NCBI GenBank assembly: GCA_017647065.1
Contig: JAGCLI010000241.1
Span: 1 to 5,548, forward strand
Reading direction: 5' to 3'
Length of the DNA: 5,548 bases
Source of the DNA: Bacteroidales bacterium
Lineage (GTDB): Bacteria > Bacteroidota > Bacteroidia > Bacteroidales > P3
Every line of letters starts with the position of its first letter. Position 1 is the first letter of the stretch. The position numbers and the translations under genes were made by a program. The notes beneath the pieces are model-generated. The model had not been told where the DNA came from and searched no databases. It worked only from the letters and a program-made list of their open reading frames with translations. This document shows, in pieces, positions 1 through 5,548 of the stretch.

Positions 1-2
1 AA

Positions 3-65
3 AACAGCGAAAAAATCGCAAAAATCAAAGACTTTATGGGCAAAAATTGGGCTTTAAAAAATTAA
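3..65 (+). CDS. Possible C-terminal end of an unidentified protein (partial, runs off left edge)
   Basis: One forward frame is open from the window edge to a TAA at 63-65 and encodes 20 residues, beginning NSEKIAKIKDF and ending WALKN. The peptide is lysine-rich with alternating hydrophobic residues, like many amphipathic protein C-termini, and its end would face the argF terminator as an ordinary convergent pair. The other two forward frames also stay open to nearby stops (55-57 and 71-73), so the frame choice rests only on how protein-like the peptide looks. No family can be recognised from 20 residues. The stretch may equally be non-coding. Confidence 0.3.
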   Translation, partial: NSEKIAKIKDFMGKNWALKN

Positions 66-223
66 GTCATTGATTTTGTGATTTTTAATTAAGGGCTTAT
101 AATTTCAATATTTGCGAACAGAAAATTTAGAGTTGAAAATATCGCACGCATTCGGCGTTAAATTTATAGAAATTTTGTTTACATCCGAAAATTCGTGGCG
201 AATCTAATTTATTAGCCCTATTT
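66..223. other. Non-coding intergenic stretch with an imperfect inverted repeat
   Basis: No convincing reading frame was found here on either strand. The sequence is mostly A/T runs, with a somewhat more GC-rich patch around 141-157. Two structures are visible. One is an imperfect inverted repeat whose arms lie at 92-105 and 206-219: the cores are AGGGCT and AGCCCT, and 12 of 14 positions pair. The other is a small perfect hairpin at 191-203, ATTCG-TGG-CGAAT. Neither matches an RNA family I recognise. The stretch most likely separates two convergent transcription units. Confidence 0.45.
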
Positions 224-268
224 AAAAAAATAAAAAAATAAGGGAAGAATTAAATTCCTCCCTTATTT
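224..268 (-). terminator. Intrinsic terminator of the arcC-argF unit
   Basis: Read on the minus strand, about 20 bases after the argF stop, the sequence forms a hairpin with arms at 268-253 and 251-236. The 16 base pairs are complete, with one G-U wobble, and include a GGGA/TCCC core. The two arms are separated by a single base, so the real loop must open a few A/T pairs. A T-tract of the form TTTT-A-TTTTTTT follows at 235-224. This is the classic rho-independent layout. It is directional, because the plus-strand side after the hairpin has only a short T run. No leftward gene follows within the window, so it should end the arcC-argF message. Confidence 0.85.
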
Positions 269-288
269 CTATTAAGATTGCAAAGCAA

Positions 289-1290
289 TTAGTCGCCAAG
301 TGTTGCAACCATAACTGCTTTTATTGTATGCATACGGTTTTCTGCCTCATCGAATACGATAGAGTTTTCGCTTTCAAAAACTTCTTCTGTAACTTCAACT
401 CCATCTAAGCCGAATTGTTTGTAAACATCACGACCTACTTGTGTTTCTAAGTTGTAGTAAGCAGGTAAGCAGTGCATAAATTTACATTTTGGATTACCTG
501 TCATTTCCATCATTTCTTTATTTACTTGGTAAGGTTTCAATAAAGCGATTCTTTCAGCCCAAACCTCTGCTGGTTCTCCCATTGATACCCATACGTCAGT
601 GTATAAGAAATCACAACCTTTAACACCTTCTGCTACATTGTCAGTTATAGTTAATGTAGCACCAGTTTCTTTTGCTATTTCTTGGCAAGTAGCAACTAAT
701 TCTGCATCTGGTTGAAGTCCTTTTGGAGCAACGATTCTTACATCCATTCCCATTTTTACTCCACCTACCATAAGAGAGTTACCCATGTTGTAACGAGCAT
801 CTCCAATGTAAGCATAAGAAACTTTATTCAATGGTTTGTCAGTGTGTTCCATCATTGTAAGGAAGTCAGCCAAGATTTGAGTTGGGTGAAACTCGTTTGT
901 AAGACCATTCCATACAGGAACACCAGCGTGTTGTGCTAATTCTTCAACGATTTTTTGTTCAAAACCACGATATTCTATACCATCAAACATTCTACCCAAT
1001 ACACGAGCAGTGTCAGCCATAGATTCTTTAACTCCGATTTGAGAACCAGAAGGTCCAAGGTAAGTAACGTGAGCTCCTTGGTCGTGAGCAGCAACTTCAA
1101 ACGCACAACGAGTACGAGTAGATGTCTTTTCAAAAATCAAAGCGATGTTTTTACCTTTTAATCTTGGTTGTTCAGTACCTGCATATTTAGCTCTTTTTAA
1201 ATCTCTTGCTAAATCCAACATATATTGAATTTCTTTTGGAGTGAAATCCAATAATTTCAAAAAGTTTCTGTTTCTTAAATTAAATCCCAT
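289..1290 (-). CDS. argF: Ornithine carbamoyltransferase (ArgF/ArcB type)
   Basis: This cytoplasmic enzyme interconverts ornithine plus carbamoyl phosphate and citrulline plus phosphate. At 333 residues it has the full family length and resembles the E. coli ArgF/ArgI type along its whole length. The carbamoyl-phosphate site shows STRTR at residues 57-61 and HPTQ at 135-138. The ornithine site shows DVWVSMG at 232-238, and the HCLP loop lies at 273-276. The SMG signature argues against putrescine carbamoyltransferase and against the N-acetyl- or N-succinyl-ornithine enzymes found in some Bacteroidetes. The HCLP loop continues AYYN rather than the more usual AFH(D/N), a mild variation. The gene follows arcC by 29 bases with no promoter box seen between them, so it is probably cotranscribed. 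Pairing with carbamate kinase suggests the catabolic (arcB) direction, but sequence alone does not settle catabolic versus biosynthetic use. The start [16 protein letters not shown] matches the expected family N-terminus. Confidence 0.97.
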   Translation of the reverse strand: MGFNLRNRNFLKLLDFTPKEIQYMLDLARDLKRAKYAGTEQPRLKGKNIALIFEKTSTRTRCAFEVAAHDQGAHVTYLGPSGSQIGVKESMADTARVLGRMFDGIEYRGFEQKIVEELAQHAGVPVWNGLTNEFHPTQILADFLTMMEHTDKPLNKVSYAYIGDARYNMGNSLMVGGVKMGMDVRIVAPKGLQPDAELVATCQEIAKETGATLTITDNVAEGVKGCDFLYTDVWVSMGEPAEVWAERIALLKPYQVNKEMMEMTGNPKCKFMHCLPAYYNLETQVGRDVYKQFGLDGVEVTEEVFESENSIVFDEAENRMHTIKAVMVATLGD

Positions 1291-1319
1291 AATTAAAAAA
1301 TTTTTAATTGTTTATGTAA

Positions 1320-2258
1320 TTATTCTTTTATTATTCTTGTTCCGCAAGAAGGGTTAGAAAGTTGTCCTGCTTCTGTAATGATACATTCTTTTCCTCCATT
1401 CTTTACAAAGTGTAAAGCTGCTCTTACTTTTGGTGCCATTGAACCTTCGCCAAATTGTCCTTGTGAAAGCAAATCTTCTGCTTCTTTTACAGTAAGTACA
1501 TCTAAGGCTTTTTCATCAGGTTGACGGAAATTGATATATACCTTAGGCACATCTGTAAGAATGTAAAACTCATCAGCACCGATTTCTACTGCTGTTAATG
1601 CAGAAGCTAAGTCTTTATCAATTACTGCTTCAACTCCTCTTACTCCATTTTCTTCTACAACAGGAATTCCGCCACCTCCAACAGTTACAACTACGTTTCC
1701 TTCCAAAGCAAGTTGCTTTACAATTTCAATATTGTTTATTTTTAAAGGCTTAGGTGAAGCAACAACCTTACGATATTTATCACTTTTAGAATCCTTTGCA
1801 TATTTTGCACCAGTTTCAGCAGCAAAAGCATCAGCTTCTTCCTTAGTATAGTAAGGACCAACAGGCTTTACTGGATTTTGGAAAGCAGAATCTTTTTCAT
1901 CTACTACAACTTGTGTAAGTAAAGTTAAAACTTTTCTGTCTATGTTTTCTTTTGCAAAAACATTTCTGAAACCTTGTTCTATCAAATAACCGATTGAACC
2001 TTGTGTTTCAGCAACACAAAAATCCATTGGCATAGATTCTATATTGAAATGCTTTTTTCCACCTTCGTGTTGAAGCATTACGTTTCCAACTTGTGGACCA
2101 TTACCGTGTCCAATCACCAAATTATAACCTTGTTTCAAAAGGTTAGAAAGTGAACTACAAGTTTCAGTTACATTGTTTATTTGTTCTTGATAAGTACCCT
2201 TTTGTCCGCTTCTCAAAAGTGCGTTTCCACCAAAGGCAACTACTGCTAATTTCTTCAT
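1320..2258 (-). CDS. arcC: Carbamate kinase
   Basis: The enzyme transfers phosphate from carbamoyl phosphate to ADP, yielding ATP, ammonia and CO2. It is the energy-conserving step of arginine, citrulline or agmatine fermentation and acts in the cytoplasm. The 312-residue product matches the usual length of about 310. It belongs to the amino-acid kinase fold and shows AFGGNAL (residues 8-14), HGNGPQVGN (51-59), NPVKPVGPYY (128-137), GGGGIPV (194-200), AVIDKD with Lys215 (211-216) and GSMAPKV (272-278). The frame stays open upstream to an ATG at 2411, but that extension would cover the promoter and enter the divergent gene. The MKKLAVVAFGGNAL start at 2258 is the family N-terminus and sits about 30 bases below a promoter box. 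It is the first gene of a two-gene unit with argF. The neighbouring argF shows the ornithine SMG signature, so an arginine or citrulline route fits better than agmatine. Confidence 0.96.
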   Translation of the reverse strand: MKKLAVVAFGGNALLRSGQKGTYQEQINNVTETCSSLSNLLKQGYNLVIGHGNGPQVGNVMLQHEGGKKHFNIESMPMDFCVAETQGSIGYLIEQGFRNVFAKENIDRKVLTLLTQVVVDEKDSAFQNPVKPVGPYYTKEEADAFAAETGAKYAKDSKSDKYRKVVASPKPLKINNIEIVKQLALEGNVVVTVGGGGIPVVEENGVRGVEAVIDKDLASALTAVEIGADEFYILTDVPKVYINFRQPDEKALDVLTVKEAEDLLSQGQFGEGSMAPKVRAALHFVKNGGKECIITEAGQLSNPSCGTRIIKE

Positions 2259-2287
2259 ATTTATTGTTACGTGTAAAAAATAAAATG

Positions 2288-2318
2288 CAAAGATATAACT
2301 TATTTTTAAGTTGTCAAA
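2288..2318 (-). promoter_or_regulatory. Bacteroidetes-type promoter for arcC-argF
   Basis: On the minus strand, TTTG at 2318-2315 (in the context GTTTGACAA) is followed after 19 bases by TATCTTTG at 2295-2288. This matches the -33 TTTG and -7 TAnnTTTG elements described for Bacteroides primary-sigma promoters, with typical spacing. Transcription would start near 2280-2284, leaving a leader of roughly 25 bases before the ATG at 2258. The leader contains an A/T-rich stretch and no Shine-Dalgarno sequence, as is usual in this phylum. I see no convincing ArgR or other operator. Confidence 0.75.
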
Positions 2319-2334
2319 CAATAATTTAAACTTG
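2304..2334 (+). promoter_or_regulatory. Weak candidate promoter for the O-antigen ligase-like gene
   Basis: TAAACTTG at 2327-2334 differs by one base from the TAnnTTTG -7 consensus and lies 21 bases before the ATG at 2356. Nineteen bases upstream there is only TTTT (2304-2307) in place of TTTG. If real, it overlaps the upstream part of the arcC promoter on the opposite strand. The match is poor enough to be chance in such AT-rich DNA. Confidence 0.22.
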
Positions 2335-2355
2335 TTTTTAGTTTTATTGGCAATT

Positions 2356-3837
2356 ATGAAGCATAAGTTAGATTCTTCGTATTTAGACATTGCAATAATT
2401 TGTCTTAGCATTGTGGGAATGATTTTTTCTCACGCTTTAATGTCATTTGCTATGGTTTTTATGGCAATAAGGTTTGTTTTTGCAGACAAGTCTCGCCTAA
2501 AATCCTATTCAAAAGACGTTTTAATAGCAGTTTTTTCTTTCTTTGCTCTTATATGTCTTGGAATGATTTGGAGCGGAGGGGGAAGTGAGGCTTGGAAACA
2601 ATTAGAAAAATCTCTGCCTTTTTTAATTGTACCTCTATATCTAATGAACCTTGATTTACAAGAGAGAAAAAATCTTAAAATCTATGCTTGGGCTTATATT
2701 CTTTCGCTACTTGTTGCAACCTTTATAGGAATGTTTAATTTTCTTACAATAGAAAATCCCGATGTTCGCACAATTATGCCATTTTGTTCTCATATTCGTT
2801 TTGCACTTCATTTAACCCTTGCCTCATCTTTTATAGTTGTTTATTGCATTCAAAACAAAAAAACTCTTTTTCTATTATTTGCCTTGTGGTTTGAAGCATA
2901 TATGATTCTAACCTCTGCATTAACCGGAGTCGTTATTAGTTTCGCTATCTTGTTTTTTATTATTCCAACTTATTTTCTTTTTAAGAAAAAAAATAAAATA
3001 GCCTTTGCAATATTTATCTCAATATTTTCTCTTTTTGTTTTTGCAATTGTTTCTTGCCTTTCTTACTATTATAAAGATTACTTTGTGCCTAAGAATGGAG
3101 AGGTGAAAGAAAATATGATTATTGAAAACGGAAATTATATTTTTGATAAGGTTGATTACTCGCAAATGCAAGATGGGGTAGAAAAATATTTAAAAGAAGA
3201 TAGAAATGCAGTGTGTAAATCAAAAGAAGGGGAGTTTCTCTATGTTGATATAGCGATTAGATATTTAAATTCAAAGGGTTATGAAAAGAATTTAAAAGGT
3301 TGGGAAAAACTATCGGAAAAAGATTTAGAGAATATAAAGAAAGGGATTCCTAATTATGTCTATGCAGAAAAAATACCATTGAAATCGCGTTTGTATTCTA
3401 CTTTCTATGAAATTGAAGCTTATGAAAAAGAAAATAAAGTAAAGGGCTCTTCTCTAATTCAAAAGATTGAGCTTTGGGAAAACAGTTTTGAGGTAATTAA
3501 AAATAATCTTTTAGTAGGAGTAGGCACAGGAAATGCTCCACGAGAGTTGAAAAAACAATTAGAAATCAATAATTCTGAATTAGCAGACACTAATATGAGA
3601 ACGCATAATCAATATTTCTCAGTTGTTTTCAGCTATGGAATAATAGGATTGCTTATTTGGTTTGCGTTTTTATTCTATCCAATGTTTCGTTTCTCGCTAA
3701 ATAAAAATCCTTACTATATAATTTTTCTTGCAATTATGCTAATCTCGTTTTTTAGCGAAGACACCTTAGACAATCAAGCAGGGATAATGATGTATTGTTG
3801 TTGGAATTTTTTCTTTGTTAATCAATCAAAAAAATAA
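2356..3837 (+). CDS. O-antigen ligase / Wzy_C family polytopic membrane protein
   Basis: This 493-residue inner-membrane protein probably joins or polymerises surface glycans carried on undecaprenyl diphosphate. It shows around ten hydrophobic segments: several between about residues 10 and 240, then, after a hydrophilic loop of about 180 residues (roughly 240-420), further ones to about residue 488. That architecture is typical of WaaL/Wzy_C enzymes. Family-like features include SHIRFALHL (145-153, Arg148), a WENSFEVIKNNLLVGVGTG stretch near 374-392, THNQYF (His417-Asn418) at the end of the loop followed by YGIIGLLIW, and SEDTLDNQAG (467-476) near the C-terminus. The conserved Arg and HN are the residues expected to matter for catalysis. 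The frame extends upstream to a TTG at 2311, but the ATG at 2356 gives a normal short cytoplasmic N-terminus and avoids the arcC promoter. The gene stands alone, divergent from arcC and convergent with folC, with no glycosyltransferases nearby. Ligase, polymerase and protein O-glycan transferase roles cannot be separated by sequence. Confidence 0.85.
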   Translation: MKHKLDSSYLDIAIICLSIVGMIFSHALMSFAMVFMAIRFVFADKSRLKSYSKDVLIAVFSFFALICLGMIWSGGGSEAWKQLEKSLPFLIVPLYLMNLDLQERKNLKIYAWAYILSLLVATFIGMFNFLTIENPDVRTIMPFCSHIRFALHLTLASSFIVVYCIQNKKTLFLLFALWFEAYMILTSALTGVVISFAILFFIIPTYFLFKKKNKIAFAIFISIFSLFVFAIVSCLSYYYKDYFVPKNGEVKENMIIENGNYIFDKVDYSQMQDGVEKYLKEDRNAVCKSKEGEFLYVDIAIRYLNSKGYEKNLKGWEKLSEKDLENIKKGIPNYVYAEKIPLKSRLYSTFYEIEAYEKENKVKGSSLIQKIELWENSFEVIKNNLLVGVGTGNAPRELKKQLEINNSELADTNMRTHNQYFSVVFSYGIIGLLIWFAFLFYPMFRFSLNKNPYYIIFLAIMLISFFSEDTLDNQAGIMMYCCWNFFFVNQSKK

Positions 3838-3870
3838 ATGAAAGAAAAAAATTTTTTTTTCTTTCATTTA
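3828..3870 (-). terminator. A/T-only-loop hairpin at the convergent 3' ends, probable folC terminator
   Basis: Arms at 3835-3851 and 3854-3870 are perfectly complementary over 17 base pairs: TAAATGAAAG plus seven A on one side, seven T plus CTTTCATTTA on the other. Only two T lie between them, so the innermost A/T pairs must open into a loop. Read leftward from folC, the hairpin is followed directly by seven T (3834-3828), giving an intrinsic-terminator layout, though the stem has only two G-C pairs. Read rightward from the ligase gene, the hairpin is followed by mixed A/T rather than a clean T-tract, so termination in that direction is less obvious. The left arm begins at the ligase stop codon. 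Confidence 0.6.
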
Positions 3871-3911
3871 ATAAATTATTTCTTTCATTTATTTTGTTTT
3901 TTCTTTCATTT
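3858..3911. repeat. Three direct copies of TTTCTTTCATTT at an exact 21-base period
   Basis: Copies start at 3858, 3879 and 3900. The first two share TTTCTTTCATTTA and the third TTTCTTTCATTT. The bases between copies differ (AATAAATT, TTTTGTTT), so only the 12-13 base core is conserved, not the full 21-base unit. An inverted copy, AAATGAAAGAAA, lies at 3836-3847 and pairs with the first direct copy in the hairpin described above. It could pair with the second or third copy instead. The third copy is followed by a short further T run, so that alternative fold might act as a rightward terminator for the ligase gene. Confidence 0.7.
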
Positions 3912-3928
3912 TTTTCAAGCTTTTAGAC

Positions 3929-5218
3929 TTACACAACCTCTGCTACGGTAAAGGTTGAGCCTCCTACGAAAACCAAGTCATTTTCTTCGGCTTCTTCTTG
4001 TGCTTTTGCTAATGCTTGCGAGATTGTTTCGTATTGAGTAAAGGAAAGCCCAGCTTGTTTTGCTTTTTCAGCCAATTCATTTACAGGTAAGGCTCTTGGA
4101 ATATTTGCTTGTGAGAGATAATATTCAGCCTCTTTGTCCAACATTGATAAAACTTTATTTACGTCTTTGTCATTTACCATTGCCAAAACAAATCTTAGCT
4201 TTTTGTGAGGAGTATTCTTTATTTGTTCAATTACATACTTTAATCCGTCTTCATTATGTCCTGTATCGCAAATTGTTAAAGGCTTTTTGCAAAGAGTTTG
4301 CCAACGACCTGCAATAGGGAAGTTTGAAGATATATTTTTAATGCCCTCAATTATTTCTTTATCACTAATATTGAAATTGTGATATTTATTAAGCGTATCA
4401 ATCAATGCAATAACGCCAAGAATATTCCTTTGTTGATAATAACCCGAAAGAGAAGATTGTAAATTATTTAAACGTTCTGTTTTGTTTTGATAAATATCCA
4501 TTTTTAGCAAACCTTGACTATGAGAAACATTTTCGCAAGATAGATAACTATCTGCAAAACATATAGGAGCGTTCTTTTCGTTTGCTTTTGCTAAGAATAC
4601 ATTTTGAGTTTCTTTTTGTGTTTGAGAAATTACAATAGGAGTATTTTGTTTAATGATTCCAGCTTTTTCTTCTGCTATCTTTTCTAATGAATTTCCTAAG
4701 AATTGAGTATGGTCAAAAGAAATATTAGTTATCAAACACGCAAGAGGGTTTATGATATTTGTTGAGTCTAATCTTCCACCCATTCCTACTTCTATAATTG
4801 CTACATCTACATTTTCTTGTGCGAAATAAGTAAAAGCCATAGCTACGGCTGTTTCAAAAAACGAGGGTTTAATTCTTTCTATCACTTCTTTGTTGTCTTC
4901 TACAAATTTTACAACAAAATCCTCCTCGCACATTTGGTTATTGATTTTTATTCTCTCACGAAAATCTTTTAAATGAGGAGAAGTGTGTAGTCCAACCTTT
5001 AAGCCTTTTTCTCTAAGTATTGAAGCAATTAGGTGAGATGAAGACCCCTTGCCGTTAGTGCCTGCAACGTGAATTGATTTAAACTTTTTTTCAGGATTTC
5101 CCAATGCTTTCATCAATTCAACTGTGTTATAAATATCTTCTTTGTAAGCTGCAGCACCTATTCTTTGAAACATAGGTAAATAAGAGTATAAATAATCTAA
5201 GGTTTCTTGGTAATTCAT
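3929..5218 (-). CDS. folC: Bifunctional folylpolyglutamate synthase / dihydrofolate synthase
   Basis: FolC adds L-glutamate to dihydropteroate to make dihydrofolate, and further glutamates to reduced folates, using ATP in the cytoplasm. The 429-residue product has full family length and the Mur-ligase-type fold. Visible features in order are the P-loop HVAGTNGKGS (50-59), TSPHL then ERI (79-90), IEVGMGGRLDSTN (142-154), ISFDHTQFLG (166-175) and EEKAGIIK (183-190), whose Lys185 is the expected carbamylated lysine. The C-terminal domain shows LSGYYQQRNILG (257-268), GRW (304-306) and DTGHNEDG (318-325), the family's D-x-x-H-N-x-x-G motif where DGAHNPDG is commoner. FVGGSTFTVAEVV closes the protein. 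The start MNYQETLDYLY is as expected, with a promoter box about 25 bases upstream. The gene stands alone, divergent from ferritin. Whether both activities are present cannot be told from sequence; some FolC proteins have only one. Confidence 0.96.
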   Translation of the reverse strand: MNYQETLDYLYSYLPMFQRIGAAAYKEDIYNTVELMKALGNPEKKFKSIHVAGTNGKGSSSHLIASILREKGLKVGLHTSPHLKDFRERIKINNQMCEEDFVVKFVEDNKEVIERIKPSFFETAVAMAFTYFAQENVDVAIIEVGMGGRLDSTNIINPLACLITNISFDHTQFLGNSLEKIAEEKAGIIKQNTPIVISQTQKETQNVFLAKANEKNAPICFADSYLSCENVSHSQGLLKMDIYQNKTERLNNLQSSLSGYYQQRNILGVIALIDTLNKYHNFNISDKEIIEGIKNISSNFPIAGRWQTLCKKPLTICDTGHNEDGLKYVIEQIKNTPHKKLRFVLAMVNDKDVNKVLSMLDKEAEYYLSQANIPRALPVNELAEKAKQAGLSFTQYETISQALAKAQEEAEENDLVFVGGSTFTVAEVV

Positions 5219-5241
5219 AATAAAAATTAGTTTTTTCTTTG

Positions 5242-5249
5242 CAAAATTA
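5242..5249 (-). promoter_or_regulatory. -7 promoter box for folC
   Basis: On the minus strand TAATTTTG at 5249-5242, followed by CAAAG, matches the Bacteroidetes TAnnTTTG box and would place the transcript start about 17-20 bases before the folC ATG at 5218. No good TTTG -33 element lies 19-20 bases upstream (that position reads TTAACG). A small inverted repeat, AACTT-TTAGC-AAGTT, occupies 5251-5265 just upstream of the box and might be an operator, but it is short. No matching box was found for the rightward ferritin gene in the 99-base gap. Confidence 0.55.
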
Positions 5250-5317
5250 CAACTTTTAGCAAGTTTTTTCGTTAATATAAGAAAGAAAAAATAAGATTAT
5301 AAAAAACAAAACAAATA

Positions 5318-5548
5318 ATGGCTATGTTAAGTAAAAAATTAGAAGAAGCATTAAATGCACAAATAAATGCAGAATTTTGGTCTGCATATCTTTATCTTTC
5401 AATGTCAGCAGATATGTCTGATAAAGGATTTTCAGGCGTTGCAAATTGGTTTAACATTCAATTCAAAGAAGAACAAGATCACGCAATGAAGATTTTCAAC
5501 TTCGTACTTTCAAGAGGAGGAAAGGTAGAATTGAAACCTATAAAAGAG
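5318..5548 (+). CDS. ftnA: Ferritin, N-terminal part (runs off right edge)
   Basis: This is a non-haem bacterial ferritin: a 24-subunit cage that oxidises Fe(II) and stores it as ferric mineral in the cytoplasm, limiting iron-driven oxidative damage. The window holds 77 residues, under half of the usual length of about 160-170, covering helix A and most of helix B. Ferroxidase-centre ligands are visible: Glu19 (in NAEFWSAYLYLSMS), Tyr26, and Glu52 and His55 in the EEQDH motif, aligning with Glu17, Tyr24, Glu50 and His53 of E. coli FtnA. The remaining ligands lie beyond the edge. The pattern fits ferritin rather than haem-binding bacterioferritin or Dps. Two ATGs compete, at 5318 (MAMLSKKL) and 5324 (MLSKKL). 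The second matches the usual ferritin N-terminus more closely, the first is the upstream possibility, and the sequence does not decide. The leader is A-rich without a Shine-Dalgarno sequence. Confidence 0.93.
   Translation, partial: MAMLSKKLEEALNAQINAEFWSAYLYLSMSADMSDKGFSGVANWFNIQFKEEQDHAMKIFNFVLSRGGKVELKPIKE

Noticed and set aside
278..288. Inverted repeat TTGC-AAA-GCAA just after the argF stop
   Set aside because: Four base pairs is within chance, and the strong terminator immediately downstream already explains the 3' end.
712..1161. Two forward reading frames opposite argF (712-939 and 955-1161)
   Set aside because: Both lie entirely antisense to a clearly functional argF and encode low-complexity Ser/Thr/Phe-rich peptides with no recognisable motif.
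1334..1350. Small hairpin TTCTTG-TTCCG-CAAGAA near the end of arcC
   Set aside because: The six-pair stem lies in coding sequence for the conserved C-terminus and has no following T-tract, so it is not a terminator. It is too short to call an RNA element.
2311..2355. TTG start giving the ligase 15 extra residues
   Set aside because: It would begin inside the arcC -33 region, and the ATG at 2356 gives a normal N-terminus before the first membrane segment.
2259..2411. In-frame 51-residue N-terminal extension of carbamate kinase from an ATG at 2411
   Set aside because: The extension has no family counterpart, covers the arcC promoter box and overlaps the divergent gene. The normal MKKLAVVAFGGNAL start lies at 2258.
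3838..3951. A 37-codon reading frame starting with an ATG directly after the ligase stop, encoding an FFHL heptad repeated three times
   Set aside because: The heptad simply follows from the 21-base DNA repeat (seven codons), the peptide is almost all Phe/His/Leu, and the frame runs into the 3' end of folC on the opposite strand. The hairpin and terminator explanation is simpler.
4060..4317. Forward 85-codon reading frame opposite folC
   Set aside because: It is antisense to the conserved C-terminal domain of folC, and its Leu-rich product shows no family features.

Overview
The window looks like a piece of chromosome from an AT-rich member of the Bacteroidota, probably Bacteroidales. The evidence is the gene content (a Bacteroidetes-style O-antigen ligase-like protein, a FolC beginning MNYQETLDYLY, a non-haem ferritin), starts with A-rich leaders and no clear Shine-Dalgarno sequence, and two upstream regions carrying the Bacteroidetes -7 promoter box TAnnTTTG. 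I cannot name a species.

Layout from left to right. Positions 1-65 may hold the last 20 codons of an unidentified rightward gene. Positions 66-223 are non-coding, with an imperfect inverted repeat. A strong intrinsic terminator (224-268) closes a leftward two-gene unit: carbamate kinase arcC (1320-2258) is transcribed first, then ornithine carbamoyltransferase argF/arcB (289-1290), 29 bases downstream. A near-consensus promoter lies just upstream of arcC. Back to back with it runs a rightward polytopic membrane protein of the O-antigen ligase / Wzy_C family (2356-3837). This converges on leftward folC (3929-5218). The 91-base gap between them contains a long A/T hairpin and three direct copies of a 12-13 base motif at an exact 21-base period. 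Divergent from folC, a ferritin gene begins at 5318 and runs off the right edge.

How the genes work together. ArgF and ArcC form a metabolic pair: citrulline plus phosphate gives ornithine and carbamoyl phosphate, whose phosphate carbamate kinase passes to ADP. These are the last two steps of the arginine deiminase (ADI) route, an ATP-yielding fermentation of arginine or citrulline. The arginine deiminase gene itself is not in the window. The ligase-like protein (cell-surface glycan), FolC (folate) and ferritin (iron storage) are unrelated single genes.

I found no tRNA, rRNA, CRISPR array, transposase, phage gene or defence system. The window reads as ordinary core chromosome. The most unusual feature is the repeat and hairpin block between the ligase and folC genes.
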